NCBI RefSeq assembly: GCF_040412085.2
Contig: NZ_CP115921.1
Span: 310,001 to 374,000, forward strand
Reading direction: 5' to 3'
Source: Vibrio sp. CB1-14
Lineage (GTDB): Bacteria > Pseudomonadota > Gammaproteobacteria > Enterobacterales > Vibrionaceae
DNA length: 64,000 nucleotides
In this document: positions 1 to 9,700 of the stretch, one piece after another
Layout of the letters: each line of letters begins with the position of its first letter
How positions within the stretch are numbered: position 1 is the stretch's first letter
Notes under the pieces: model-generated
The model's database searches: none
Told to the model about the DNA's origin: nothing
Seen by the model: only the letters and a program-made list of their open reading frames with translations
Translations under genes and position numbers: made by a program

Positions 1-606
1 AGCGAGTGTGCGGATGAACGCCTTGTCATCCTTCGCTTTAGTACCTGTCCAAAATTCGGTATAAACACCTTGAGTAATATAAAAACCTTTCCATTTCACC
101 CCAGCAGGGCGGGCGAAAAAGTTTTGTTTATTTACCTGAGACTGATCGAACGATTTAAACAAGCTGTCTGGTTGACTCTCTTTAAGCTGAATCGCGATAT
201 CATTGTCGCCACGCCATCCATCTTTACCGATGTCCTCTTCTGACATACCTATGGTTCGTTCAAGTTCTTTCCAATCTTCATCGGTTGCGACACGCCAACC
301 TTCTGGACAAAGATTGCGTTCATCTGCAACATCGTGCCAATCGTAAAGGCGCCCATATTTGAGTAGGTTTGAGTCATCATCTTTAGGGATTGCTGCGGTC
401 TTTATCTTTGAGCCGTCTTGATACTTAGTGCTTCTCAAGTTTTCAGCCATCCAAACCTGATCGCCAATCTGAACCGTTCGATAAACATTACCTTCATTGT
501 CTTGAACGTTACCTTCTAACGTGTTTAACGCAGAGTTAATGTCATTCGCGGATGATGTTGCAGCAAGAACCATAGTGACTCCTATAGATAAAAATAGCTT
601 CTTCAC
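1..606 (-). CDS. FISUMP-domain secreted protein, partial (C-terminus outside window)
   Basis: The frame is open from a GTG at 606 to the left edge (202 codons, no stop), so the C-terminus lies outside. The N-terminus (VKKLFLSIGVTMVLAATSSA) is a typical signal peptide. The GTG is preceded by AAGGT at 8 bases, which makes it a better start than the internal ATG at 573, which would cut the signal peptide. The mature part contains VQIGDQVWMAENLR, then YGRLYDWHDV and LCPEGWRVATDEDW, the hallmark order of the Fibrobacter succinogenes major paralogous (FISUMP) domain. This is a surface or secreted domain of unknown biochemical role, often annotated only by that name. An inverted repeat at 665-693 sits in its presumed promoter. 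Confidence 0.8.
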   Translation of the reverse strand, partial: MKKLFLSIGVTMVLAATSSANDINSALNTLEGNVQDNEGNVYRTVQIGDQVWMAENLRSTKYQDGSKIKTAAIPKDDDSNLLKYGRLYDWHDVADERNLCPEGWRVATDEDWKELERTIGMSEEDIGKDGWRGDNDIAIQLKESQPDSLFKSFDQSQVNKQNFFARPAGVKWKGFYITQGVYTEFWTGTKAKDDKAFIRTLA

Positions 607-664
607 GACGAGTTACCTTCGTTGTTGGTCTATCTTTACTTTATCTCTCAAACTGACTGCAAAC

Positions 665-693
665 TAGGCAATATAATCTCCATTACTTGCCTA
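665..693. promoter_or_regulatory. TAGGCAA inverted repeat upstream of the FISUMP gene
   Basis: TAGGCAA (665-671) and TTGCCTA (687-693) form a 7-bp perfect inverted repeat with a 15-base spacer. It lies 59-87 bases upstream of the GTG at 606. The same core occurs in the inverted repeat at 1645-1677 on the other side of the araC-type gene, which suggests a shared regulator. Binding is inference. Confidence 0.4.
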
Positions 694-722
694 TTTGTAT
701 CAAGTAAGAGTTTAAGACGACT

Positions 723-1616
723 CTAGGCAATGTTCTTGGGTAGGTCTTGAGATTGGCTCCACTGCTTTGCCGATACACCATAAAGACGTTTAAACTCTCG
801 GCTAAACTGAGAAGAACTCACATAGCCCACAGCCATTGCAGCCTTACTGACATTCATACCTGCTGCGATCTTCATTGCTGCGTTGTTGAGACGCATCGAT
901 TTCATGAATTGGATCGGTGACATTCGAGTCGCTTGTTTGAATTTTCGGTGGAACACAGCCCTACTCATTCCAACTAATGACGCCAGTTCATCAATGGTGA
1001 CATTCTTACTGAGGTTAAGAGATAAGTGTTCTATCGAGCGCGCAATTTCATTTCCAACACCAAACGCTCTTCGAGCAGAGACCCCAGCCTCTCCTTTGAG
1101 CACGGCATAGTAGAGCTCACGCAATCGACTTTCACCAAGTATAGACACATCCGCTTTATCATCACCAAGCTGAAGCAGTCTCAACAAGGCATCACCAAAT
1201 GCATCGTCCCAGTCGGCGAGAGACATGCCCGGAGGCTGATTGCTGCTTTTTGGAAGCTTAACCGCACCCGCAGTGCTTTCCATTTCAATCGCCAGCTCCG
1301 TCATCAACTTGGTGTCGAGTGAAATATAAACACCGATCAGTGGCTCTTCAGGTGATGCTTCTGGAGTGCCTGCCTCAACGGGGATCGATACTGTACAACA
1401 CATGTACTGACTATTGTCGTAAACATAGCGAGCACCTTCGAGTATCGCTTCTTTCTTACCACTCAAAATAACGATAACCGTTGGCTCATAGACGGCAGGG
1501 ACACAAGGTACTGCTGTCGTGACCTTAAACAGCCGAACGCCTTGTATACCAGTATCAAGCATACCGTCTTCAGTGATTCGATCTTCTACAAGCTGTTTTA
1601 TCTGTTGCTTTATCAT
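723..1616 (-). CDS. AraC family transcriptional regulator (AraC_N type)
   Basis: A 297-residue regulator with an N-terminal cupin-like AraC_N sensor region (about residues 20-185) and a C-terminal double helix-turn-helix (about 195-290; VTIDELASLVGMSRAVFHRKF and VSKAAMAVGYVSSSQFSREF). The ATG at 1616 has AAGGTG six bases upstream. It is divergent from the short-chain dehydrogenase at 1796, an arrangement common for AraC_N regulators (YqhC-like) that activate a neighbouring oxidoreductase. Inverted repeats with a common TAGGC core flank the gene at 665-693 and 1645-1677. The ligand is unknown. Confidence 0.85.
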   Translation of the reverse strand: MIKQQIKQLVEDRITEDGMLDTGIQGVRLFKVTTAVPCVPAVYEPTVIVILSGKKEAILEGARYVYDNSQYMCCTVSIPVEAGTPEASPEEPLIGVYISLDTKLMTELAIEMESTAGAVKLPKSSNQPPGMSLADWDDAFGDALLRLLQLGDDKADVSILGESRLRELYYAVLKGEAGVSARRAFGVGNEIARSIEHLSLNLSKNVTIDELASLVGMSRAVFHRKFKQATRMSPIQFMKSMRLNNAAMKIAAGMNVSKAAMAVGYVSSSQFSREFKRLYGVSAKQWSQSQDLPKNIA

Positions 1617-1644
1617 TTCAACACCTTAAACCAAAAATGATACT

Positions 1645-1677
1645 AATAGGCAATTAATAGAGATTAATTCGCCTATT
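1645..1677. promoter_or_regulatory. Long AATAGGC inverted repeat between araC-type gene and SDR
   Basis: AATAGGCAATTAAT (1645-1658), spacer AGAG, then ATTAATT-C-GCCTATT (1663-1677). The arms pair over 14 bases with one extra base in the right arm. It lies in the divergent intergenic region 1617-1795, 29 bases upstream of the AraC start. It is a probable operator for the AraC-type regulator and/or covers both promoters. Confidence 0.5.
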
Positions 1678-1795
1678 TATCAACCATTGCGAGAGTTATA
1701 GTAGATTTCAGACAACGATACTACTGTTGAAAACGACAAGCAACTTGATTTGTCGCGTGACAAAAAAGCTCAGAAATTACACAAAGGTAAACACT

Positions 1796-2740
1796 ATGAC
1801 TGCTCAACTTTTCGGTAAAAACGGTTGGACTCCAGAACGTATAAGCTCTCTTGTAGGTAGAACTTATGTCATCACTGGTGCGAACAGTGGCGCTGGTTTT
1901 GAAGCCTCTCGAACTCTGCTTTCCAAAGGTGCTCGAGTTGTTATGTTGAACCGCAACCCAGCGAAATCTGAAACTGCCATCAATGAACTGAAGCAAACTT
2001 TGGGCAATGATATTGATGTCAGCTTTGTACAAATCGATCTTGGAAGTCTCGATTCGGTGCGTCAGGCAGCCGCAAAGCTCTTAGAAACTGTGACTTCTAT
2101 TGATGCATTGATCTGCAACGGCGCAATCGCTCAAGTTGCAACACAGCAGTTCACCGTTGATGGTTTTGAGAGTCAATTGGGCGTGAACCACTTTGGACAC
2201 TTTTTACTTTGTGGACTGTTGTTTGACCGAATTGAAGCTTCTCAAGGTCGCATTGTGATGGTTGGCAGCAACGCCTACAAGATGGGGCTAAAACGTATTA
2301 AGTTTGAAGATCTTAATTTTGATGACAACTACACAGCTTGGGATTCTTATGCTCAAAGCAAGCTCGCGCAGATCATGTTTGGCTTGGAGTTACAGCGTCG
2401 TATTGAAGCTGCGGGAAAAAATGTACAAGTTCATATTTGTCATCCAGGCGCATCACGCACCAACCTGCTAAAAGATACGGCAAGTACATTCAATAAAGTG
2501 CTGTGGGCAGTGATGTCTCGAGTGATTGCCCAATCTGCGGAGCGTGGCGCGTGGCCGGAAGTTATGTGTGCAACAGAGCAAGACCTTCAAACAGGCAAAC
2601 TTTATGGCCCAACCCAACGCGCTAATACTGTAGGCGCTGTGGGAGAAAACGAGCTTGATGCGATTGCCTTAGACAAAGAAATGGCAACGAAGCTGTGGGA
2701 CTTGTCGCTAGACAAAACCGCTATCAAATGGTCACTATAA
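1796..2740 (+). CDS. Short-chain dehydrogenase/reductase (SDR)
   Basis: A 314-residue SDR. The nucleotide-binding motif TGANSGAGF is near residue 27. CNGA is present in place of the usual NNAG, and the catalytic YAQSK motif is present, so it should be an active NAD(P)(H)-dependent oxidoreductase. It resembles the retinol-dehydrogenase/protochlorophyllide-reductase-like group in its ICHPGASRTNL segment. The reading frame is open upstream to an ATG at 1727, but the ATG at 1796 has AAAGGT upstream and fits family N-termini, so it was chosen. Its stop overlaps the next start (TAATG). Likely controlled by the divergent AraC regulator. Substrate not deducible. Confidence 0.85.
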   Translation: MTAQLFGKNGWTPERISSLVGRTYVITGANSGAGFEASRTLLSKGARVVMLNRNPAKSETAINELKQTLGNDIDVSFVQIDLGSLDSVRQAAAKLLETVTSIDALICNGAIAQVATQQFTVDGFESQLGVNHFGHFLLCGLLFDRIEASQGRIVMVGSNAYKMGLKRIKFEDLNFDDNYTAWDSYAQSKLAQIMFGLELQRRIEAAGKNVQVHICHPGASRTNLLKDTASTFNKVLWAVMSRVIAQSAERGAWPEVMCATEQDLQTGKLYGPTQRANTVGAVGENELDAIALDKEMATKLWDLSLDKTAIKWSL

Positions 2741-2965
2741 TGCTACGTAGAGCCAAGGCACTAAAGACTATATCCGTCGTGTTCGCCGCCACCGTTTTGG
2801 CGGCTTGCTCATCCCCCAACGTCGATGAAGACCTCAACTCGACGGAAACAAAGCCGACAGAAAAACACGAGCTTGGTGTCGCGTTTGGTGGGGGCGGAGT
2901 GCAGGGCTTCATGCACCGCTCTTTTGGATATCAAGCCTGCTATCTATAAAGAGAATAACCAGTAA
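2740..2965 (+). pseudogene. Remnant of a patatin-like lipoprotein gene (internally deleted)
   Basis: From the ATG at 2740 (overlapping the SDR stop) the frame gives a lipoprotein signal peptide (VVFAATVLAACSS) and the start of a patatin domain (LGVAFGGGGVQGFMH, the oxyanion-hole glycine motif). After that histidine the frame runs into RSFGYQACYL and stops at 2949. Reading one frame over from about 2920 gives TALLDIKPAIYKENNQ and a stop at 2963-2965, which looks like a natural protein C-terminus. The simplest reading is an internal deletion of most of the patatin domain, with its GxSxG serine, joining the ends out of frame. No phospholipase activity is expected. Confidence 0.6.
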
Positions 2966-3019
2966 ATAGATTGTGGCGATTAAGTGGAGATGACAGCTAA
3001 ATCGCCTCCAACGGTGCGA

Positions 3020-3514
3020 CTACCTACGAATAGAAAACGTGACTAAATCATCACTCTCATAGAGCGTCGCGGAAGACGGTGTCATTGCCAACTTTTGCAA
3101 AATACGAATAGAGGGAAGATTGTCGACAACAGCCACACCAAATACTTCTTCTACAAAGCGGTTTTCAAATACAAACTCTATTGAGGCGCGAGCCGCTTCC
3201 GTAGCAAAACCTAGCCCTTGGTAGCTAGGCAGAAAGCCATATCGAATATCGTGAAAGTGAGAATCGGGTAACTGCTCAATTCCGGCATAACCAACACAGA
3301 CCTCGGGGTGATTCTTTAGCGTGACGGTGAACGTACCAAAGCCCTTTTCCCAATGTGCCAACTTTTTAGATACGTAGTTCGCAATGTAATCACATGAGTA
3401 TGGCTCGCCACCGGGTAAATATCTGACGATATCGGGATCTTGAAATAGCGCACGATAGAGCTGTAGATCGTATTGTATTGTGGGTCGGAGTATCAATCTT
3501 TCAGTTTCAATCAT
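3020..3514 (-). CDS. GNAT family N-acetyltransferase (RimJ/RimL type)
   Basis: 164 residues beginning MIETERLILRP, the classic start of RimJ/RimL-like GNAT acetyltransferases (Acetyltransf_3). The acetyl-CoA pyrophosphate-binding motif appears as YQGLGFATEAARA, and VVDNLPSIRILQKLAM matches the usual conserved Asn/Ser segment. The open frame extends upstream to 3649, but the extra 45 residues are unlike the family, so the ATG at 3514 was chosen; its ribosome binding site is weak. It acetylates an unknown amine (protein N-terminus, amino acid or small molecule). It is monocistronic and convergent to the patatin remnant. Confidence 0.85.
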   Translation of the reverse strand: MIETERLILRPTIQYDLQLYRALFQDPDIVRYLPGGEPYSCDYIANYVSKKLAHWEKGFGTFTVTLKNHPEVCVGYAGIEQLPDSHFHDIRYGFLPSYQGLGFATEAARASIEFVFENRFVEEVFGVAVVDNLPSIRILQKLAMTPSSATLYESDDLVTFSIRR

Positions 3515-3919
3515 TTTAATTTCTACAACATTTGATGCTAATGAGTGACGATTAAGTGCCTTAATAGCGAACAAACTTATCCAAACAGCAGTGCTTTTAT
3601 CAAATAAATCGCCCAAATCTGCAGCGCCAGATACTCCAGCTTTATCCATAGTTCCATACTGTGTTCCAATCCTTCGGTTTTACGTCATTCCAAGTTAACA
3701 AGCGAAAGCAACGGATAACAGTGAGGATTTCTCAAGGTATCTTTCACCAGTTGAAGGTAAATCATGAAAGTAAGCCTGATGATAAGTAGAGCTAATGAGA
3801 CTAGTAAACAAAGGTGATTAGTCTGAAAAACAACAAGTTTCTACAATGCAGCTCATTCGACAAGGAGTGATCAATACGGCTAGGACGCTGTGATTTATAC
3901 ACAACAAGAGCACATTAAC

Positions 3920-4438
3920 ATGAAAAAGACACTCATCATCGCCACCATCTCAACGCTTTCATTTTGCGCCGTTGCCAACACGGATTTTCAAGGTCATCGC
4001 GTAGGCGCAGGTATTTCTGGTGTAACACTAAGCGAAGGTGGAGACGACTTAAAACTCGATTCAGGCTTTAAGCTCGAATACGGTTACGACATCAACCACA
4101 TCTTTGGTGTCAACGCGTCATACAGTATGAACAGCAAAAGCGCATTTGATCTCGACTACGATTTCAATACATTCAAAATCGATACTGATATTGGCTATGC
4201 GTTCGACGTTGGCCAGCTTTGGCTAAAACCCTATGGCGCAATCGGTCTTGCTTTTGCCAATGAAAAGATTTCTGATCGCCACGATAGCTTGTCTGCCAAC
4301 GATACCAGCTTAATGATCGGTATGGGTGTGAGAGCTCAAACGCAAATAGGCATCTACGCAGATCTTCGCTATGACATGAGTGGCTATGATGGTATTGATA
4401 CAGACTCAGTATCATTTACTGTTGGCTACCGCTTCTAG
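3920..4438 (+). CDS. Small outer-membrane beta-barrel protein
   Basis: 172 residues: signal peptide MKKTLIIATISTLSFCAVA, then alternating strands such as FKLEYGYDINHIFGVNASYS and a C-terminal VSFTVGYRF ending in Phe, the outer-membrane barrel signature. Length and strand pattern suggest an eight-stranded OmpA/OmpX/Ail-like barrel. The ATG at 3920 removes ten unlikely residues from the longer open frame and leaves a clean signal peptide. A similar protein is encoded at 26466-27095. Function (adhesion, stability, permeability) cannot be told. Confidence 0.75.
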   Translation: MKKTLIIATISTLSFCAVANTDFQGHRVGAGISGVTLSEGGDDLKLDSGFKLEYGYDINHIFGVNASYSMNSKSAFDLDYDFNTFKIDTDIGYAFDVGQLWLKPYGAIGLAFANEKISDRHDSLSANDTSLMIGMGVRAQTQIGIYADLRYDMSGYDGIDTDSVSFTVGYRF

Positions 4439-4534
4439 CACGTTCATAGTTGGTTACTATTTAGTTTCTGAGCCAACGGGCAATTTGTTGGCTCTATGAC
4501 ATTCTCCAAACACGCTATGCTAAGGTTCGCGTTT

Positions 4535-5488
4535 ATGTCACGAACAAGAGCAAGCATCTTGGCTAAAAATCGATTCAACAATCTCGACCTCAATTTACTT
4601 CGAGTGTTTAAAGTTCTGCTTGAAGAGAAAAACATGCGCAAAGCCGCTGAGCGTTTGTTTGTATCGCAACCCGCCGTTAGCCAATCGTTGCAAAAGCTCC
4701 GACATCATTTTGATGACTTACTGTTCGTCAAAGTGAAAACCGGACTTGAGCCAACCACGTTTTCCGAACAACTTGCCCGTGATCTATTGCCACTGATTCA
4801 TCAGCTTGAAAGTGTGGTCAACGCTAGCAGTCTGTTTGATCCGGCAGAGCTTGACGAAGAGATTACGATTGCGTTGTCGTCTCAGTTCGTTTTCTCTGTT
4901 TCTGGAGACATCTATCGTCACTTTAAAAAGCATGCACCGAACTTAAAAGTGCACATCACCTCATGGAACGATCACACGATTTCTGGGATAGAAAAGGGTG
5001 ACATCTTACTTGGCATAAACGCACCAATCACAGAGCGCTTACCGTTCTTAGTTGAGCAGGAGTTAGCTCAGCTCACCGCTAAAGTACTGTTAAGACGAGA
5101 CCACCCTATAGCAAACCAACCTATTACTACCGAAAATCTCGCCTCCTACCCCCTAGCAAGGCTTCTCGTCAGCGACTACAGCAAACTAAATAGCCCTACC
5201 GTTGAAACCTTTAAGCGTTTGGGTTTTGAACTTGAAGTAGGCTTTGCTTCTGAGTTTCCAGTCGTATTATTGGATGTGCTGCGTCACTCTGATATGTTTA
5301 TGGGAATAAACGACATTTTTTCTATTCAAGACTACCCTGATTTGGTGATGCTTGACCCTGAAGTATATGTGCCCGAAATTCACTATTTTGCAAATGGTTA
5401 CTTCCATTCTCGACACGCCAACAGTGAAATGATGAACTGGTATATCCAATCTTTAACTCATATTTTTGAGCGAAGTAAAAAGCACTAA
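4535..5488 (+). CDS. LysR family transcriptional regulator
   Basis: The N-terminal winged helix-turn-helix is clear (FNNLDLNLLRVFKVLLEE, then MRKAAERLFVSQPAVSQSLQKLR), followed by a LysR substrate-binding domain to the C-terminus. The open frame starts at 4496, but the ATG at 4535 has AAGG eight bases upstream and gives 317 residues, closer to family length. It lies 157 bases upstream of the RND efflux pair and in the same direction, so it may regulate that pair, but LysR genes usually sit divergent from their targets. Effector unknown. Confidence 0.85.
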   Translation: MSRTRASILAKNRFNNLDLNLLRVFKVLLEEKNMRKAAERLFVSQPAVSQSLQKLRHHFDDLLFVKVKTGLEPTTFSEQLARDLLPLIHQLESVVNASSLFDPAELDEEITIALSSQFVFSVSGDIYRHFKKHAPNLKVHITSWNDHTISGIEKGDILLGINAPITERLPFLVEQELAQLTAKVLLRRDHPIANQPITTENLASYPLARLLVSDYSKLNSPTVETFKRLGFELEVGFASEFPVVLLDVLRHSDMFMGINDIFSIQDYPDLVMLDPEVYVPEIHYFANGYFHSRHANSEMMNWYIQSLTHIFERSKKH

Positions 5489-5613
5489 AACTGAGCCGCC
5501 TTAATTCAAATACCTGCTCATTTTCCGATCAACCTCACACCCCGACCATCTTCTTGGTGTTTTACCTTTCATAAACATACCCAAGGTAGACAGCAGTGAA
5601 ACTCATTGATTAA

Positions 5614-5640
5614 CCTATACATTGCAGTTGGTTGTATAGG
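5614..5640. promoter_or_regulatory. Perfect inverted repeat overlapping the ribosome binding site of the RND operon
   Basis: CCTATACA (5614-5621) and TGTATAGG (5633-5640) are perfect 8-bp arms around an 11-base spacer. The right arm contains the AGG that acts as Shine-Dalgarno for the ATG at 5646. As DNA it looks like a repressor operator; as RNA the stem would hide the ribosome binding site. Either way it probably controls the efflux genes. Confidence 0.55.
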
Positions 5641-5645
5641 AATTA

Positions 5646-6728
5646 ATGATGCGCACTTCGAAAATACTAATTAAAGCATCAGTGTTAAGTGCTATAGCTC
5701 TAGTTTTAGGCTGTAGCGAGAAAAATGAAACAGACCTCATCGCTGTCGAGCCATTAACAGTCTCCACTACCGATGTCGAACTCACCCCTTCCTATCAAGT
5801 GAGGCGAGAATACGTAGGCACAGTCAAAGCCGGCCAACAAGCTAAACTTGGCTTTGAGCTAGCGGGTAAGATTGAGGTCATTTTGGTCGATGTTGGTGAT
5901 AGCGTTGCAAAAGGTACTGCTTTAGTGCGACTCAATACCGACCTTTTGAAAACGGAACTTGGTCAACTTAACGCCCAGGACAGAGAGGTGCGCGCGCAAT
6001 TAAAGCTCGTCAATGCCAACTTCAAACGTCAACAATCGCTAAAATCCAAAGGGTTTAGTGCGGATGCAGAAATCGATGCACTTACCAGCGAAAAAGGCGT
6101 CCTACAAGCGAATCTTGTCCGTTTGGAAGCGGCAATTCGCGCTAATAGACTGCGCATCGAGAAGTCGACTATTCTGGCTCCGTACGCGGGACGTATCGCT
6201 GAGCGTTACGTCTCGTTAGGTGACGTTGTCAATGTGGGTACCCCGACATTTGTACTGCTTGCAACAGAAGGGAAAGAGGCATTTATTGGCATCCCTGCTA
6301 AGCAGCTAAAGCGTGTTACCGCCCTCACCTCTCCTATCATCCGAGTCGATGACAACGACTATGCCGCAACACTGCTCAATCCGGGTGCGATGGTAGACAC
6401 CCAATCACGAAGCGTTGGGCTTAGATATCAATTACCCGAAAACCCCGACCTACTAGAAGGTCAACTGGCCTACCTTTCCTTTAATGAAACGGTGCAAGAC
6501 AGCGGTTACTGGGTTCCTCTTACTGCGCTTATCGATGGACTCCGTGGCGTCTGGAACGTATACGTGGTCGGAGAGGACAATAAAGTTGAAAGACGCAGCA
6601 TCAACGTGCTTTATGCTGATGGTCAGCGCGCATTTGTATCCGGGGCTATAGAAGATGGCGAAGCCATTATCGCCAGTGGATTGCATCGTGTAGTACCAGG
6701 GCAACCTGTTCAAATTGCGCAGCAATAA
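5646..6728 (+). CDS. RND efflux periplasmic adaptor (membrane fusion) lipoprotein
   Basis: A 360-residue HlyD/AcrA-type adaptor. The signal peptide ends in a lipobox (ALVLGCSE), so it is probably anchored in the inner membrane by lipid. The first half-lipoyl motif (GFELAGKIEVILVDVGDSVAKG), an alpha-helical hairpin (about residues 105-180) and the second lipoyl half (ILAPYAGRIAERYVSLGDVV) follow in the usual order. The gene is followed after eight bases by the RND transporter, with which it forms the inner-membrane part of a tripartite pump. No outer-membrane TolC-like gene is nearby, so TolC from elsewhere is presumably used. The inverted repeat at 5614-5640 covers its ribosome binding site. 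Confidence 0.9.
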   Translation: MMRTSKILIKASVLSAIALVLGCSEKNETDLIAVEPLTVSTTDVELTPSYQVRREYVGTVKAGQQAKLGFELAGKIEVILVDVGDSVAKGTALVRLNTDLLKTELGQLNAQDREVRAQLKLVNANFKRQQSLKSKGFSADAEIDALTSEKGVLQANLVRLEAAIRANRLRIEKSTILAPYAGRIAERYVSLGDVVNVGTPTFVLLATEGKEAFIGIPAKQLKRVTALTSPIIRVDDNDYAATLLNPGAMVDTQSRSVGLRYQLPENPDLLEGQLAYLSFNETVQDSGYWVPLTALIDGLRGVWNVYVVGEDNKVERRSINVLYADGQRAFVSGAIEDGEAIIASGLHRVVPGQPVQIAQQ

Positions 6729-6736
6729 GGATCATT

Positions 6737-9700
6737 ATGAAGCTTATTGATGCAATCACTAATACTCGTCTATTGCTACTGGTTACCGCACTATTGATCG
6801 TCAGCGGTCTGGCCGCGTTTACTTCATTGCCACGGGCAGAAGATCCCATCATTAGTAATCGCTTTGCCAACGTCACCACCAGTTTTCCTGGTGCGAGCGC
6901 CGATCGTGTGGAAACACTGGTCACTGAAGTCGTAGAAAACAAATTGCGCGAGCTAAGTGAAGTTAAGTTGCTCACATCCAGTTCGCGTCCTGGAGTTTCT
7001 ATCGTCACTATTGAGCTCAAAGACGAAGTGACAGAGCCAGAGCCTATCTGGTCAAAAGCCAGAGACAAACTTTCAGATGTTGAACCGTTACTTCCAGTTG
7101 GAACCGCACCACCCGATCTCGATAGCGATCATACCTATGCATTTACTGTCATCTCTTCACTGACTTGGGACGGTGCGGGCGAATCGGATATTTTGACACT
7201 AGGTCGTTATGGCAAGGAGCTAGCGAAGAGGCTACGCACTTTATCTGGCACCGAGTTTGTTGATGAATACGGCATGCCGAAAGAAGAGATCCAAGTAAAC
7301 CTACGAACCGCAGATACTGCAGCGTTTGGGGCATCGAGCATTCAAATAGGTGATAGCCTGCGTGGTGCTGATGCAAAGAACTCAGCAGGGCAACTAGTAA
7401 GCCAGTTCTCGCGATTCGGCTTGGAAATTGAATCTGAACTAGATTCGATTGAGCGAATCAAACAGGTGCCTCTTCTTGTCGCTAGGAACGGACATATCAT
7501 CCGTGTGGAAGACATTGCAACCGTCACTCGAAGCCAAAAAACACCAGAAAGTGAAGTGGCAATTATCGATGGCCATCCTGGTGTGATTATTGCTGCCCGC
7601 ATGGAGCCGGAACTTCGAGTTGATCAATGGACGGCACGAGCAAAAACGGTCATCAATCAGTTCGAACGCGACCTTCCAAGCAACATCAAAGTCACTCTGT
7701 TATTCGACCAACAAGGTTACACCACAACACGTTTGGTCGATTTAGGTAAAAGCCTGCTGATTGGCTTTTCTCTTATCCTCATCGTACTTTTTGTCACCCT
7801 TGGTGTACGCGCAGCCATACTCGTTGCGATAGCCCTGCCACTGACCTGTATGATCACCTTGTCATTGATGAAAATGACGGGTATTCCTATTAACCAAATG
7901 TCGGTAACCGGACTCATTGTCGCGCTGGGAATCATGGTCGATAACGCGGTGGTCATGGTGGATACAATTCAGAGCTATCGACTCAAAGGTCAAGCAAGGC
8001 TAGAAGCAACCATCAATGCTATCTCCCACTTATGGGTGCCGCTCCTTGGCTCCACACTGACCACCATTTTGGCATTTGCGCCTATCTTCTTAATGCCGGG
8101 CGCAACAGGAGAGTTTGTTGGCGCGATTGCCATTACCGTCTCGTTCTCGTTGGTTGGCTCTTATATTCTGTCGCATACCGTAATCGCAGGCTTTGCGACT
8201 ATGCTGCTGCCAAGCCATGCCACTGGCAACCATTGGTATAACAGCGGCCTACGCATTCCAGCGTTGACCCGTGGATTTAGCCAGTCAGTCAGACTAGCCA
8301 TCAAACATCCAGCTATTTCACTCGTCGCGGTTCTCGCCGTCCCGGTGACGGGCTATTGGAGTATATCTCAGCTAACCGAGCAATTCTTCCCACCCTCGGA
8401 TCGAGATATGTTTGAGGTTCAAGTATATCTGCCGCCACAAGCTAGCTTGTATGCGACGAAAGCGACGACTAAGGACGTCGATGCCATTATTCGCGACAAC
8501 CCGGGCGTTGAGCGTGTTGATTGGCTAGTGGGTGCTAACTTTCCTTCTTTCTATTACAACCTACAAGCAACGCAAAATAACGCACCGTATTTTTCACAGG
8601 CCATGGTTAAAATGGAAAACTTTCAGCAGGCTAATTCGCTAATACCGAATCTGCAAGCTCGCCTAAATCGCGAGCTTCCTGGAGCACAGATCTTAGTGAG
8701 AAAGCTCGAACAAGGCCCTCCGTTCCGCGCCCCTATTGAGCTTCGAGTCTATGGTAAAAACCTAAATACACTCAAAGCGATAGGTGAAGATATTCGTCTT
8801 ATTTTGGCTAATACACCTCACGTCACGCATACGCGAGAAACGCTTCAACCTGGCACGCCCAAAGTTTGGCTTAAAGTCGATGAAGACACCGCAAAGCTTA
8901 ATGGCATTTCACTCAATCAATTTGCCAATATGTTGCAGGCTACCATGGTAGGGCGAGAAACAGGCTCTGTGACGGAAGGCAGTGAGTCGATCCCAATACG
9001 TGTTCGAGTCGCCAATGAAGAGCGCGAAAATCTATCACACCTTGGTAACGTAAGATTGCCTATTGCTTCTGAGGTTTACACCACTGGCGTCAACGTATCG
9101 ACATTGGCCGAACTTGAGCTGACAACCAGCCGTGGTGCTATTACGCGTCGCAATGGTGAGCGGGTTAATACTATCGAAGGCTATATTCAAGCAGGCGTAT
9201 TACCACAAACAGTGTTAATCGACTTTCAACAAAGACTTGAATCTTATACTTTGCCCTCTGGCTACCACATCGATTTTGGTGGTGAATCCGCTGAGCGCGA
9301 TCGCTCGGTGGCATTGCTCATCTCCAATATCTCTGTCGTGGTGGTTTTGATGGTCTTAGTTGTGGTGATGTCGTTCAACTCATTTAGACTAAGCTCAATC
9401 ATTTTCATGGTGGCTGGCCTGGCCGGCGGTTTAGGTCTGTTGTCTGTGTGGATCTTTAACTACCCGTTTGGCTTTACCGTTATCATTGCGATGTTGGGTA
9501 TTATGGGACTCGCAATTAATGCCGCGATCGTCATACTCGCTGAGCTAAGAATGGATGAAAAAGCCGCCAGTGGTGATATCGACGCTTCTGTTGATGCCGT
9601 CATGTCGTGTACCCGTCACATTACCTCCACCACCATTACCACTGTGGGTGGCTTCATGCCTTTAATCATTGCAGGTGGTGGCTTTTGGCCACCTTTTGCA

